Positions 1 through 7,467 of a DNA stretch of 7,931 nt are shown piece by piece. The stretch is from Bacteroidales bacterium (GTDB lineage: Bacteria; Bacteroidota; Bacteroidia; Bacteroidales; UBA932): assembly GCA_017509375.1 (NCBI GenBank), contig JAFWPT010000244.1, positions 1 to 7,931 on the forward strand. The letters run 5' to 3'. Position 1 is the stretch's first letter. Each line of letters begins with the position of its first letter. A program made the translations under genes and the position numbers. The notes under the pieces were generated by a model. That model ran no database searches and was not told the DNA's origin. It saw nothing but the letters and a program-made list of their open reading frames with translations.

Positions 1-216
1 ATGGGTACGGATACCTGCGGCGTTGATTTTCTCGAAGAAATAGACGGACATGCGGAGATTGACGTCACCGACCCCCTCGATCGTGAGACCAACAGAATTC
101 TCGCCCGGATCGAACACGCCGTCCTTTCCGGTACAATCATCCTTGAATTTCAGCAGATAGTTTCCATTGTCCAAGGAAAAAACGTCCTTGGTCTTACCAG
201 AATAAATCTTTTCCAT
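1..216 (-). CDS. purC: SAICAR synthetase PurC, N-terminal 72 residues (partial, runs off left edge)
   Basis: Phosphoribosylaminoimidazole-succinocarboxamide synthase joins CAIR and aspartate with ATP in purine synthesis. Reading the minus strand from the ATG at 216-214 gives 72 open codons to the window edge. The product begins [13 protein letters not shown] and continues with [10 protein letters not shown] (residues 19-28) and [16 protein letters not shown] (33-48). These match the nucleotide-binding N-terminal part of the short PurC type that carries a K(I/L)YSGKTKDV start. The open + strand frame over the same bases is only its antisense. The start is supported by the homologous N-terminus and by a promoter match about 20 nt upstream. 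There is no Shine-Dalgarno sequence before the ATG. It is divergent from the pyr operon, so purine and pyrimidine synthesis share one 255-bp control region. The C-terminal two thirds lie outside the window. Recognition is from remembered family sequences, not a search. Confidence 0.93.
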   Translation of the reverse strand, partial: MEKIYSGKTKDVFSLDNGNYLLKFKDDCTGKDGVFDPGENSVGLTIEGVGDVNLRMSVYFFEKINAAGIRTH

Positions 217-236
217 AGCAGTATACACACTTGGTG

Positions 237-268
237 CAAATTTACTACGATTACTTCAACCGTACAAT
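237..268 (-). promoter_or_regulatory. Predicted Bacteroidota-type promoter of purC
   Basis: On the minus strand the octamer TAAATTTG (244-237) matches the Bacteroidota -7 consensus TAnnTTTG at all six fixed positions. ATTG (268-265) lies 20 nt upstream and supplies the -33 TTG. The expected transcription start is near 230, giving a leader of about 14 nt before the purC ATG at 216. A weak sigma-70 reading (TTGTAC, 17 nt, TAAATT) overlaps it and cannot be excluded. Confidence 0.65.
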
Positions 269-306
269 ACATTTTCCTCATTTTTTTCAACAGTCGGAGG
301 TTGAAA

Positions 307-338
307 AAAAATGCCTTCTTCCGGGCTTAAAAATGCCT
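307..338. repeat. 10-bp direct repeat between the purC and pyrC promoters
   Basis: AAAAATGCCT occurs at 307-316 and again at 329-338, with start points 22 bp apart, about two helical turns. The pair lies just upstream of the pyrC -33 element (346-349) and about 40 bp behind the purC -33 element. The spacing would suit a dimeric regulator reading one face of the DNA. No known operator is recognised, and half of the repeat is an A-run, so chance is a real alternative. Confidence 0.35.
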
Positions 339-345
339 CAAAAAA

Positions 346-378
346 TTTGGAGATTTCAGCTTTTTTAGCATAACTTTG
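346..378 (+). promoter_or_regulatory. Predicted Bacteroidota-type promoter of the pyr operon
   Basis: TTTG at 346-349 is followed after 21 nt by TAACTTTG at 371-378, an exact match to the Bacteroidota TAnnTTTG -7 element. The expected transcription start is near 384-386. This places the candidate leader peptide (397-435) and the terminator hairpin (424-453) inside the pyr transcript, ahead of pyrC at 472. A sigma-70 reading (TTGGAG, 16 nt, CATAAC) is poorer. Confidence 0.65.
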
Positions 379-396
379 TAGTCAAAGCGAAAAGTA

Positions 397-435
397 ATGA
401 ACAAAACCCGTAATAATAATATTAAGACAGCCTGA
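397..435 (+). CDS. Candidate pyr leader peptide MNKTRNNNIKTA
   Basis: This is a 12-codon frame, ATG at 397-399 to TGA at 433-435, lying entirely within the predicted pyr leader RNA about 12 nt after the expected transcription start. It encodes MNKTRNNNIKTA, including three AAT Asn codons in a row. Its last three sense codons are the 5' arm of the terminator hairpin, and its stop codon is the first triplet of the loop. A ribosome reaching the stop would therefore physically prevent the hairpin, as in translation-coupled attenuators. An A-rich stretch, not a Shine-Dalgarno sequence, precedes the ATG, as is usual in Bacteroidota. The frame is short enough to occur by chance; the support is its exact fit to the hairpin and promoter. 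The peptide itself probably has no function. Confidence 0.5.
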   Translation: MNKTRNNNIKTA

Positions 436-453
436 CAAGGTTGTCTTTTTTTT
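424..453 (+). terminator. Intrinsic terminator in the pyr leader, probable attenuator
   Basis: AAGACAGCC (424-432) pairs with GGTTGTCTT (439-447) in a 9-bp stem with one G-U pair and a 6-nt loop, TGACAA. The run of eight T residues (446-453) completes a classical Rho-independent terminator. No gene on the + strand lies upstream for it to end, since purC is transcribed away from it, and no minus-strand gene approaches from the right. It is 18 nt before pyrC and downstream of the predicted operon promoter, so its likely job is conditional termination of the pyr transcript. No PyrR binding-loop sequence (GAGAGG core) is seen in the leader. Confidence 0.8.
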
Positions 454-471
454 GGTTCATCTGCAAGTATT

Positions 472-1578
472 ATGGTGACGCTTCCGGCTTTTACAGACCT
501 GCATGTACATCTGCGCGAACCCGGGCAGACATGGAAAGAGACCATCCGCAGCGGCAGCCTTGCCGCCGCACGGGGAGGCTACACCCTCGTCTGCGCTATG
601 CCCAACCTCGATCCTGTGCCGGACTGTCCCGCGAATCTGGCCGTCGAACAAGCCGCCATAGACCGGGATGCCGTTATACGTGTTCTTCCCTACTGCTCTA
701 TCACCAAAGGCCGCAAGGGACTGGAAACGGTGGACTTCGAAGCCCTGAAAGGCAGCTGCGTGGCCTTTTCCGATGACGGCAGCGGAGTCCAGGACAGGGA
801 GATGATGCTTAAGGCCATGCGGGAAGCGGCGGCTGCAGACGTTATCCTGGCCGCCCACTGCGAAGACAACAGTCTGCTCCACGGAGGCTACATCCACGAC
901 GGCCGCTGGTGTGCGGCCCACGGGCACAAAGGTATATGTTCGGAAAGCGAGTGGAGACAGATAGAAAGGGACCTGGAGCTCTGCGCCATCACCGGCTGCC
1001 GCTACCACGTGTGCCATATCTCCACCGCACGCAGCGTGGAACTCATACGGGAGGCAAAGCGGAACGGGGTAAAAGTAACCTGCGAAACGGCGCCACATTA
1101 CCTGCTGCTCTGCGAAGACGACATGCAGGAGGACGCACGGTTCAAGATGAATCCGCCCCTGCGCAGCGCCTCCGACCGCGAGGCACTCATAGATGGGCTC
1201 AGGGACGGCACCATAGATGTGGTTGCCACCGACCACGCCCCCCATTCGGCCCGGGAGAAAAGCCTTGGCCTCCAGGGCAGCGCCATGGGCATCGTAGGGC
1301 TGGAAACGGCTTTCCCGGTGCTCTATACCCGCCTGGTACGTACCGGCACTATCAGCCTGGAGCGTCTGGTGGAGGCTATGTCCACGGCGCCCCGCCGTAT
1401 TTTCCGAATTCCATCCGCCCCGCTCGACAGCATAGACGTAGACCTGGACACCCCTTTCACGATTCGCAGCAGCGATTTCCTCTCCATGGGCAGATCCACG
1501 CCATTTGACGGATGGACGGTGTACGGACGCATCCTGCAGACAAAATTTAACGGTAAAACAGTATATCAAGCTTTATGA
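472..1578 (+). CDS. pyrC: Dihydroorotase PyrC, short form (368 aa)
   Basis: Dihydroorotase is a zinc amidohydrolase that interconverts N-carbamoyl-L-aspartate and dihydroorotate, the third step of UMP synthesis, in the cytoplasm. Expected metal ligands are present: H11 and H13 (in DLHVHLREPG), D101 or D102 (in AFSDDG), H129 (AAHCED), H182 (HVCHIST) and D254 (ATDHAPH). Substrate contacts R15, N45 (AMPN) and N227 (MNPPLR) are also present. The Asp in SDDG at the position of the bridging lysine marks the class I type. GIVGLETAFP (273-282) and the C-terminal FLSMGRSTPFDGW (336-348) are typical. The protein starts almost directly at the barrel strand carrying HxH and lacks roughly 45-55 N-terminal residues usual in the class. 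The frame has no earlier start codon back to an in-frame TGA at 433-435, so ATG 472 is the only reasonable start. There is no Shine-Dalgarno sequence. It overlaps carA by 4 bp (ATGA). Confidence 0.95.
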   Translation: MVTLPAFTDLHVHLREPGQTWKETIRSGSLAAARGGYTLVCAMPNLDPVPDCPANLAVEQAAIDRDAVIRVLPYCSITKGRKGLETVDFEALKGSCVAFSDDGSGVQDREMMLKAMREAAAADVILAAHCEDNSLLHGGYIHDGRWCAAHGHKGICSESEWRQIERDLELCAITGCRYHVCHISTARSVELIREAKRNGVKVTCETAPHYLLLCEDDMQEDARFKMNPPLRSASDREALIDGLRDGTIDVVATDHAPHSAREKSLGLQGSAMGIVGLETAFPVLYTRLVRTGTISLERLVEAMSTAPRRIFRIPSAPLDSIDVDLDTPFTIRSSDFLSMGRSTPFDGWTVYGRILQTKFNGKTVYQAL

Positions 1579-2666
1579 TCCGACCAAAGAAAAAGCTGGT
1601 GCTTGAAAACGGGGCCGAATACTACGGCACCCTCTTCGGCGCCGACTGCAACAAAGTCAGCGAAATCGTTTTCAACACCTCGGTCGTAGGGTATCAGGAA
1701 ATCATCTCCGATCCCTCCTATGCCGGGCAGATAGTGGTCCTTACCTATCCCCTGGCAGGCAATTACGGCATCACGGACGAGGACTACGAATCCAAGCAGT
1801 CGTACATAGACGGCATCATCGTACGGGAACTCTGCGACACGCCGAGCAACTTCCGGCTCACGAAAACCCTTGAAGAGGAGCTCGAGGAGCACGGCATTCC
1901 TTGCATCAGCGAACTGGATACCAGAAGCCTCACCAAGCAGATCCGCTCCCTCGGCCGCCCCCGCGCCGCCATAGTGGACGCGGACATGCCCCTGGAAGAG
2001 GCCCTGAAGCTCATAAACGACACTCCGGCCGGCAGCAGGGCCGTCAAGCAGGTAAGCTGCCGAAAACGCTGGCTTACACGTACCGCAGGGCACCTATACA
2101 ACGTAGTGGCCGTGGACTGCGGCATCAAACATTCCATCCTGCGCCTGCTCAGTTCGAAGGGCTGCAACGTAACTATAGTGCCGTTCGATACGCCGGCCGC
2201 AAGCATCCTCGCCTACAATCCCGACGGCATACTGCTTTCCAACGGCCCCGACAACGTGCCCGAGGTGCCGGAGGTGAACAGCCTGTTCCACGAACTTAAA
2301 GGCACCCTTCCTGTGTGCGGCATCGGCCTTGGCGCAGAAATCATAGCCTGCAGCTATGGAGCCAGGCCCGAATGGATGGGTTGCGGCATACACGGCGACC
2401 ACCCGGTCAGAGACCTTGGGAGCGGACGGATAGGCATTGCGGTGCTGAACCAGAGCTATTGCTTCCGCAGCCTGGAAGGAACCGGGCTCACCCCCACTCA
2501 CGTAACCGTGCCGGAGGGCTACATAGCCGGATTCGAAAACCGCGACGACAAGGTGTTCGGAGTGCAGTTCCAGATGGAAGCCGCTCCGGGGCCCAGGGAT
2601 TTCATCCACCTGATAGACAAATTCATAACCATGATGGAGGAAAGAAAAGATGCCAAAAAGGACTGA
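1575..2666 (+). CDS. carA: Carbamoyl-phosphate synthase small subunit CarA with degenerate glutaminase site (363 aa)
   Basis: CarA normally hydrolyses glutamine and passes ammonia through a tunnel to CarB. Length and both domains are normal. The N-terminal small-subunit domain is well conserved ([19 protein letters not shown] at 33-51, YPLAGNYGI at 58-66, LDTRSLT at 114-120). The C-terminal class I amidotransferase domain is not. The nucleophile-elbow motif GICLGHQ reads GIGLGAE (249-255), so the catalytic Cys is G251. VQFHPEASPGP reads [11 protein letters not shown] (330-340), so the catalytic His is Q333, although E335 remains. LSNGPGDP reads LSNGPDNV (221-228), and the QNHG(F/Y) glutamine contact reads LNQSY (291-295). 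The nearby C248 is not at the elbow. Several independent changes without frame damage argue for a maintained, non-glutaminase subunit that stabilises CarB and lets it use free ammonia; this is inference. It overlaps pyrC by 4 bp and carB by 17 bp. Confidence 0.93.
   Translation: MIRPKKKLVLENGAEYYGTLFGADCNKVSEIVFNTSVVGYQEIISDPSYAGQIVVLTYPLAGNYGITDEDYESKQSYIDGIIVRELCDTPSNFRLTKTLEEELEEHGIPCISELDTRSLTKQIRSLGRPRAAIVDADMPLEEALKLINDTPAGSRAVKQVSCRKRWLTRTAGHLYNVVAVDCGIKHSILRLLSSKGCNVTIVPFDTPAASILAYNPDGILLSNGPDNVPEVPEVNSLFHELKGTLPVCGIGLGAEIIACSYGARPEWMGCGIHGDHPVRDLGSGRIGIAVLNQSYCFRSLEGTGLTPTHVTVPEGYIAGFENRDDKVFGVQFQMEAAPGPRDFIHLIDKFITMMEERKDAKKD
2636..2640 (+). promoter_or_regulatory. Shine-Dalgarno sequence for carB, inside the end of carA
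   Basis: GGAGG lies 9 nt before the carB ATG (2650). It is the only clear Shine-Dalgarno sequence before any start in the operon. It may be coincidental, because these bases also encode Met-Glu-Glu near the CarA C-terminus. Confidence 0.45.
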
Positions 2667-5600
2667 TATCAAGAAAGTTATGGTGATAGGGTCGGGCCCT
2701 ATCGTCATAGGTCAGGCAGCGGAATTCGACTACGCCGGCACCCAGGCCTGCCTGGCCCTGAAGGAAGAAGGCTACCAGGTCATACTGGTGAATTCCAATC
2801 CCGCCACCATCATGACGGACACCCATATCGCCGACAAGGTGTATATGGAGCCGCTGAAACTGGAATATATAGCCAAAATAATACGCTACGAGCGTCCGGA
2901 CGCCATAGTCCCGGGGCTCGGCGGCCAGACCGGACTTAACCTGGCCGTACAGCTGGCCCGAAAGGGCATCCTGGAAGAGTGCGGAGTAGAGATACTGGGC
3001 ACTTCCTTCGAGGGCATAGAAATGGCGGAAGACCGTGAAAAATTCAAGGAACTGTGCATGAGCATTGGCGAGCCGGTCATTCCGTCCGAAATCTGCTACA
3101 GCATCGAAGACGGAGTAAGGGTGGCGGCGGAAATCGGCTACCCGGTAATCCTGAGGCCTGCTTTCACACTCGGCGGCACCGGCGGCGGTTTTGCCGACGA
3201 CGAAGAAGAGTTGCGCGACCTTCTGCGCACCGCCCTTGCCCTCAGCCCCGTTCATCAGGTGCTGGTAGAAAAAAGCATCAAAGGCTTCAAAGAGATAGAA
3301 TTCGAGGTGATGCGCGACTCGGCGGACACCGCCATCGCCGTGTGCAGCATGGAGAACATCGACCCTGTAGGTGTGCATACCGGTGACTCCATGGTGGTCG
3401 CCCCGGCCCAGACGCTTACGGACAAGGAATACCAGCTGCTGCGCGACTCGGCAATAAAGCTGATCCGCGCGCTCGGCATAGAAGGCGGATGCAACGTCCA
3501 GTTCGCCCTCGACCCGCTGTCCTTCAAGTACTACCTCATCGAGGTCAATCCCCGCGTGTCCCGTTCTTCCGCCCTGGCGTCCAAAGCCAGCGGCTTCCCC
3601 ATTGCCCGCGTTACCGCAAAGATAGCCGTAGGACTCACCCTGGACGAGATTGTGATTGCCGGAGCCCCGGCGTGCTGCGAGCCCGCCATAGACTACGTGG
3701 TCACAAAAGTGGCCCGTTTCCCCTTCGACAAGTTCACCGAGGCTTCGAACGAACTGGGGACACAGATGAAGGCCACCGGAGAAGTGATGAGCATAGGACG
3801 CACCATGGAGGAGAGCCTGCTGAAAGCCATACGTTCCCTGGAGAACGGCTGCTGCCACATACACAAGAAGAAGTTCGACGACTGGAGCATGGAGCAGCTG
3901 CTGGATTATATCTGCCGTCCCACCGACGACCGCATTTATGCCATCGCCCAGCTACTGAGGCTGCGCATCGACCTGGCCCGCATCTACGACCGCACCAAGA
4001 TAGATATGCTCTTCCTCGAGAAAATCTACAATATAGTGCGTCTGGAGAGGGAATTGCAGGCGGCTCCGGAGCTTACTCCCGAGTTGCTGCTGAAGGCAAA
4101 GCGCATGGGCTTCGGCGACAAGTTCCTTGGGCAGCTCCGCAAGCTAAGCGAATACGAAATGATACTCCTGCGGGAGAGCATGGGCATACGCCCGGTGTAC
4201 AAGATGATAGACTCCTGCGCCGGCGAAAGAGATACCTATGTTCCCTATTTCTACTCCACTTACGAAAGCGAGAACGAATCGGTGCGGAGCTCCCGCAAAA
4301 AGATACTCGTGTTGGGCTCCGGCCCCATCAGGATAGGCCAGGGCGTGGAATTCGACTATTCCACAGTACATGCCATCCAGGCCATACGGGAAGCCGGCTT
4401 CGAAGCTATCATCATCAACAACAACCCGGAAACGGTTTCTACCGATTACACTATTTCCGACAAGCTCTACTTCGAGCCGCTGACAGCCGAGGACGTGATG
4501 AACGTCATACGGCTGGAGCAGCCGGACGGCGTGATAGTGACGCTCGGAGGCCAGACCGCCATAAACCTCGCGGCTCCGCTTGAAAAGTTCGGAGTACCCC
4601 TTATCGGAACCGACCTGCAGGCCATCGACAACGCCGAAGACCGCAAGCTCTTCGAGGCCATACTGCGCAGGACCGGCATCCCCCAGCCCAAGGCCAAGGC
4701 TGTGACCAACGTGGAAGACGGAGTACAGGCCGCAGCCGAAATAGGCTACCCAGTGCTGGTGCGCCCGAGCTTCGTACTCGGAGGCCGTGCCATGATGATA
4801 GTAGGCAACGAGGAAATGCTCCGGCACTATCTCCATAACGCAGTGGAAATCAACGAGGACTCGCCCGTACTCGTAGACCGTTACATAATGGGCCGCGAGA
4901 CCGAAGTGGACGCTATCTGCGACGGCACGGACGTCTTCATACCGGCCATAATGGAGCACGTAGAACGTACCGGAATTCACTCCGGCGACAGCATCAGCGT
5001 GTACCCGTCTTTCAGCCTCAGCGAGAAGGTGAAGAAGCAGATAATAGACGATACCGTGCGGCTGGGGCTGGAAATCGGCATCAAGGGCCTGTTCAACATA
5101 CAGTTCATCGTGGACGGCAACGACGACGTGTACGTGATAGAGGTGAACCCCCGTTCATCCCGCACCGTGCCCTTCATCTCCAAATCCACGGGCATCCCCA
5201 TAGCCAAGATAGCCACCCGCGTAATGCTCGGCCATTCCCTTAAGGAACAGGGCATTACAGAAGTGTACTTCCCGGAGCGCAAACGCCATTTCGTGAAAAC
5301 TCCGGCTTTCTCATTCGGCAAGATAAAGGGCATAGATTCCTATCTCTCTCCGGAGATGAAATCCACCGGAGAAGCCATAGGGTACGACAAGACGCTTACC
5401 AGGGCCCTTTACAAGTCTCTCCAGGCTTCAGGCATGACGGTAAGGCCCTACGGCACAGTGCTCGCGACTATTGCCGACAAAGACAAGCAGGAAGCCCTGC
5501 CGCTGATACGCCGCTTCTACGAGCTTGGCTTCAACCTGGAGGCCACCAGCGGGACGGCCCGCTTCCTCAAGGAAAACGGACTTCGTACCCGTACCCTGAG

Positions 5601-5841
5601 GAAGATCAACGAAGGCAGTGAAGACATACTCAACTCCATACGCAAGGGCCACGTGAGCTATGTCATCAATACCATAGACCTCAACCAGAAATCCGCTCAC
5701 CTGAACGGCTACGACATACGCCGCATTGCAGTAGAGAACAACGTCACCACTTTCACGGCGCTGGAAACCGTCAGGGTGCTGCTGGATGTACTGGAGGAAA
5801 TCAGTTTCACCGTATCTACCATAGATGCCGAGTATAAGTAA
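2650..5841 (+). CDS. carB: Carbamoyl-phosphate synthase large subunit CarB (1063 aa)
   Basis: CarB makes carbamoyl phosphate from bicarbonate, ammonia and two ATP. The two homologous halves are complete. The first ATP-grasp half (about 1-400) begins [21 protein letters not shown] and keeps R129, R169, H243 (VHTGD), Q284, E298, N300 and R302. The second half (about 550-935) keeps [16 protein letters not shown] (555-570), H777 (IHSGDS), Q818, E831, N833 and R835. The C-terminal allosteric domain (about 936-1063) retains counterparts of the E. coli UMP-binding residues: T966, T969, K985 and N1007, so feedback by UMP is plausible. The sequence is closest, from memory, to Bacillus/Clostridium CarB. 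Nothing catalytic appears lost, in contrast to its partner CarA. The start gives a canonical N-terminus and overlaps carA by 17 bp; the 3' end overlaps pyrK by 17 bp. Confidence 0.98.
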   Translation: MPKRTDIKKVMVIGSGPIVIGQAAEFDYAGTQACLALKEEGYQVILVNSNPATIMTDTHIADKVYMEPLKLEYIAKIIRYERPDAIVPGLGGQTGLNLAVQLARKGILEECGVEILGTSFEGIEMAEDREKFKELCMSIGEPVIPSEICYSIEDGVRVAAEIGYPVILRPAFTLGGTGGGFADDEEELRDLLRTALALSPVHQVLVEKSIKGFKEIEFEVMRDSADTAIAVCSMENIDPVGVHTGDSMVVAPAQTLTDKEYQLLRDSAIKLIRALGIEGGCNVQFALDPLSFKYYLIEVNPRVSRSSALASKASGFPIARVTAKIAVGLTLDEIVIAGAPACCEPAIDYVVTKVARFPFDKFTEASNELGTQMKATGEVMSIGRTMEESLLKAIRSLENGCCHIHKKKFDDWSMEQLLDYICRPTDDRIYAIAQLLRLRIDLARIYDRTKIDMLFLEKIYNIVRLERELQAAPELTPELLLKAKRMGFGDKFLGQLRKLSEYEMILLRESMGIRPVYKMIDSCAGERDTYVPYFYSTYESENESVRSSRKKILVLGSGPIRIGQGVEFDYSTVHAIQAIREAGFEAIIINNNPETVSTDYTISDKLYFEPLTAEDVMNVIRLEQPDGVIVTLGGQTAINLAAPLEKFGVPLIGTDLQAIDNAEDRKLFEAILRRTGIPQPKAKAVTNVEDGVQAAAEIGYPVLVRPSFVLGGRAMMIVGNEEMLRHYLHNAVEINEDSPVLVDRYIMGRETEVDAICDGTDVFIPAIMEHVERTGIHSGDSISVYPSFSLSEKVKKQIIDDTVRLGLEIGIKGLFNIQFIVDGNDDVYVIEVNPRSSRTVPFISKSTGIPIAKIATRVMLGHSLKEQGITEVYFPERKRHFVKTPAFSFGKIKGIDSYLSPEMKSTGEAIGYDKTLTRALYKSLQASGMTVRPYGTVLATIADKDKQEALPLIRRFYELGFNLEATSGTARFLKENGLRTRTLRKINEGSEDILNSIRKGHVSYVINTIDLNQKSAHLNGYDIRRIAVENNVTTFTALETVRVLLDVLEEISFTVSTIDAEYK

Positions 5842-6571
5842 AATACAGCTGCGTGTACGTTCCAACGCGCCCGTATGCCGGAATTGTCTGCGGCTGGAGC
5901 TCGAAGGGACGGGCATTCCTGCCGTCGCTCCCGGACAGTTCGTGCACCTGGGCGTCCCGGGCAAATTCCTGCGCCGGCCTATTTCCGTGCACGACTCTTC
6001 GAGCGAAGGCATAGTGTTGATATACAAGACAGTAGGAGAAGGGACACGGATTCTTTCCGGCATGGGCGAAGGAGAATGCGTGGACGTTCTTCTGCCTCTC
6101 GGGAACGGCTTCGACACCAGCCAGTGCAGCCACAGGGCCCTGCTGCTGGGAGGCGGACTGGGTTCGGCGCCGCTCTACCTCCTGGGGAGGCAACTGCTCG
6201 CAGAAGGCAGGGATGTGAGTGTCATAATGTGCTTCAACACAGCCGCGGACGTGTGCCTTGCAGAAGAATACCGGGAGTTGGGTATAGAGCCAGTTATCGT
6301 AACCTTGGACGGATCCGCAGGACTGAAGGGCATGGTCACCGACGTAGAACTGCCTGAGCATGACTGCTTCTATACCTGCGGTCCCCTGCCTATGATGCGC
6401 GCCGTATGCAAGATGCTGGACACCCCGGGTCAAGTAAGCATGGAGGAGCGCATGGGCTGCGGAGCCGGCTTTTGCTACGGATGCAGCATACAGACTCATT
6501 CCGGTCCGGCACGGGTGTGCGCCGACGGGCCTGTGTTCAATAAACGGGACATTATATGGCAAGAGACTTAA
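5825..6571 (+). CDS. pyrK: Dihydroorotate dehydrogenase B electron-transfer subunit PyrK (248 aa)
   Basis: PyrK carries FAD and a [2Fe-2S] cluster and passes electrons from the PyrD FMN to NAD+, so dihydroorotate oxidation does not depend on quinone. Visible motifs, in order, are the FAD-binding RPIS (51-54), the glycine-rich [10 protein letters not shown] (107-116) and CGP (185-187) of the ferredoxin-reductase-like NAD domain, and a C-terminal cluster site with C212, C217, C220 and C232 (C-x4-C-x2-C-x11-C). All four cluster ligands are present and the length is typical. The start, MPSISKIQL, overlaps the carB end by 17 bp with no Shine-Dalgarno sequence, implying coupled translation. Adjacency to a class 1B pyrD confirms the assignment over other ferredoxin reductases. 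Confidence 0.95.
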   Translation: MPSISKIQLRVRSNAPVCRNCLRLELEGTGIPAVAPGQFVHLGVPGKFLRRPISVHDSSSEGIVLIYKTVGEGTRILSGMGEGECVDVLLPLGNGFDTSQCSHRALLLGGGLGSAPLYLLGRQLLAEGRDVSVIMCFNTAADVCLAEEYRELGIEPVIVTLDGSAGLKGMVTDVELPEHDCFYTCGPLPMMRAVCKMLDTPGQVSMEERMGCGAGFCYGCSIQTHSGPARVCADGPVFNKRDIIWQET

Positions 6572-7467
6572 GCACAGAGTTTTGCGGGATACGGTTCAAG
6601 AATCCCGTGGTACCGGCGAGCGGCACTTTCGGCTTCGGGCTGGAGCTGGCGGACAGTTTCGACCTGAATGTGCTGGGAGGCATATCGCTGAAAGGCAGCA
6701 CCCTCGAGCCCCGCTTCGGCAACCCCACCCCCAGAATCGCCGAGTGCAGTTCCGGGCTGCTGAACTCCGTAGGCCTCCAGAATCCCGGTGTCCGCGCCCT
6801 TGCGGACGAAAAAGTACCAGCCTTGAGGAGGCTGTACAACGGTTGTATCATCGCGAATATCAGCGGGTTTTCCGTGGAAGAGTACTCCGCCTGCTGCCGC
6901 ATTGCCGACAGCTGCAAAGGGATAGACATCATCGAGCTCAACATTTCCTGCCCGAACGTGCATGGCGGAGGAATGGCCTTCGGTACCGACCCTGACGCTG
7001 CCGCCGCAGTCAGCGCTGCCGTCCGCGCCGTTACCCGCAAACCGCTGGTAGTGAAGCTCAGCCCCAATGTTAGCGACATCGTGGCTATAGCCAGGGCGTG
7101 CGAGGATGCAGGCGCCGACGGGCTCTGCCTGGTGAACACCTTCCTGGGCATGCGCATAGATATCAAGACGCGCCGCCCCGTACTCGCCAACCGCACCGGC
7201 GGCTTGTACGGCCCGGCAATATTCCCCGTTGCACTGCGTATGGTGAATCAGGTAAGCAAGGCCTGCAGCATACCGGTGATGGGCTGCGGCGGGGTGAGCA
7301 AAGCCGAAGATGTGATAGAGATGATGATGGCCGGTGCCCGGGTGGTCCAGGTGGGTTCCGAAAATCTTCGCAATCCCTTCGCCTGCAAGGAGATCGCAGA
7401 GGCCTTGCCGGGGGTAATGGAACAACTTGGAATAGAAAGACTCAGCGATATTATTGGATGCGTATGA
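6556..7467 (+). CDS. pyrD: Dihydroorotate dehydrogenase class 1B catalytic subunit PyrD (303 aa)
   Basis: This FMN TIM-barrel enzyme oxidises dihydroorotate to orotate in the cytoplasm in a heterotetramer with PyrK. FMN and substrate motifs are [10 protein letters not shown] (44-53, K46), [11 protein letters not shown] (68-78, N70), NISG (101-104), VVKLSPN (165-171) and VQVGSENL (264-271). The catalytic base is C132 in NISCPN; a Cys here, with the adjoining PyrK, marks class 1B, whereas class 2 enzymes use Ser. The loop usually read GGLSGPA is GGLYGPA (215-221). The product has normal length. It overlaps pyrK by 16 bp and shares an ATGA with pyrF. Confidence 0.96.
   Translation: MARDLSTEFCGIRFKNPVVPASGTFGFGLELADSFDLNVLGGISLKGSTLEPRFGNPTPRIAECSSGLLNSVGLQNPGVRALADEKVPALRRLYNGCIIANISGFSVEEYSACCRIADSCKGIDIIELNISCPNVHGGGMAFGTDPDAAAAVSAAVRAVTRKPLVVKLSPNVSDIVAIARACEDAGADGLCLVNTFLGMRIDIKTRRPVLANRTGGLYGPAIFPVALRMVNQVSKACSIPVMGCGGVSKAEDVIEMMMAGARVVQVGSENLRNPFACKEIAEALPGVMEQLGIERLSDIIGCV

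Noticed and set aside
268..275. TACATTTT as a second + strand -7 element
   Set aside because: It misses the final G of TAnnTTTG and has no -33 TTG at the right distance; the match at 371-378 is exact.
1..330. Open + strand frame of 109 codons at the left edge
   Set aside because: The minus strand here encodes a clear PurC N-terminus. The + frame is its antisense and becomes low-complexity sequence across the promoter region.
311..373. 20-codon frame (starts MPSSGLKN) with GGAGG at 296-300
   Set aside because: It overlaps the predicted pyr promoter and would need an unseen upstream promoter. The spacing from GGAGG is long, and nothing recognisable is encoded.
424..453. Hairpin as an ordinary end-of-gene or bidirectional terminator
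   Set aside because: No gene on either strand is transcribed toward it other than the pyr leader, and the minus-strand side lacks a proper T-run.
384..471. PyrR-dependent attenuation as in Bacillus
   Set aside because: No PyrR binding-loop consensus or clear anti-terminator is visible, and the leader is very short.
457..1569. Long minus-strand open frames opposite pyrC, carB and others (e.g. 2623-3864, 4144-4980, 6568-7425)
   Set aside because: They lie wholly opposite well-recognised genes, have no family resemblance, and are expected by chance in GC-rich coding sequence.
2325..2580. Catalytic losses in CarA as a sequencing error or frameshift
   Set aside because: The frame stays in register with conserved flanking residues, and at least five separate functional positions differ by in-frame substitution.
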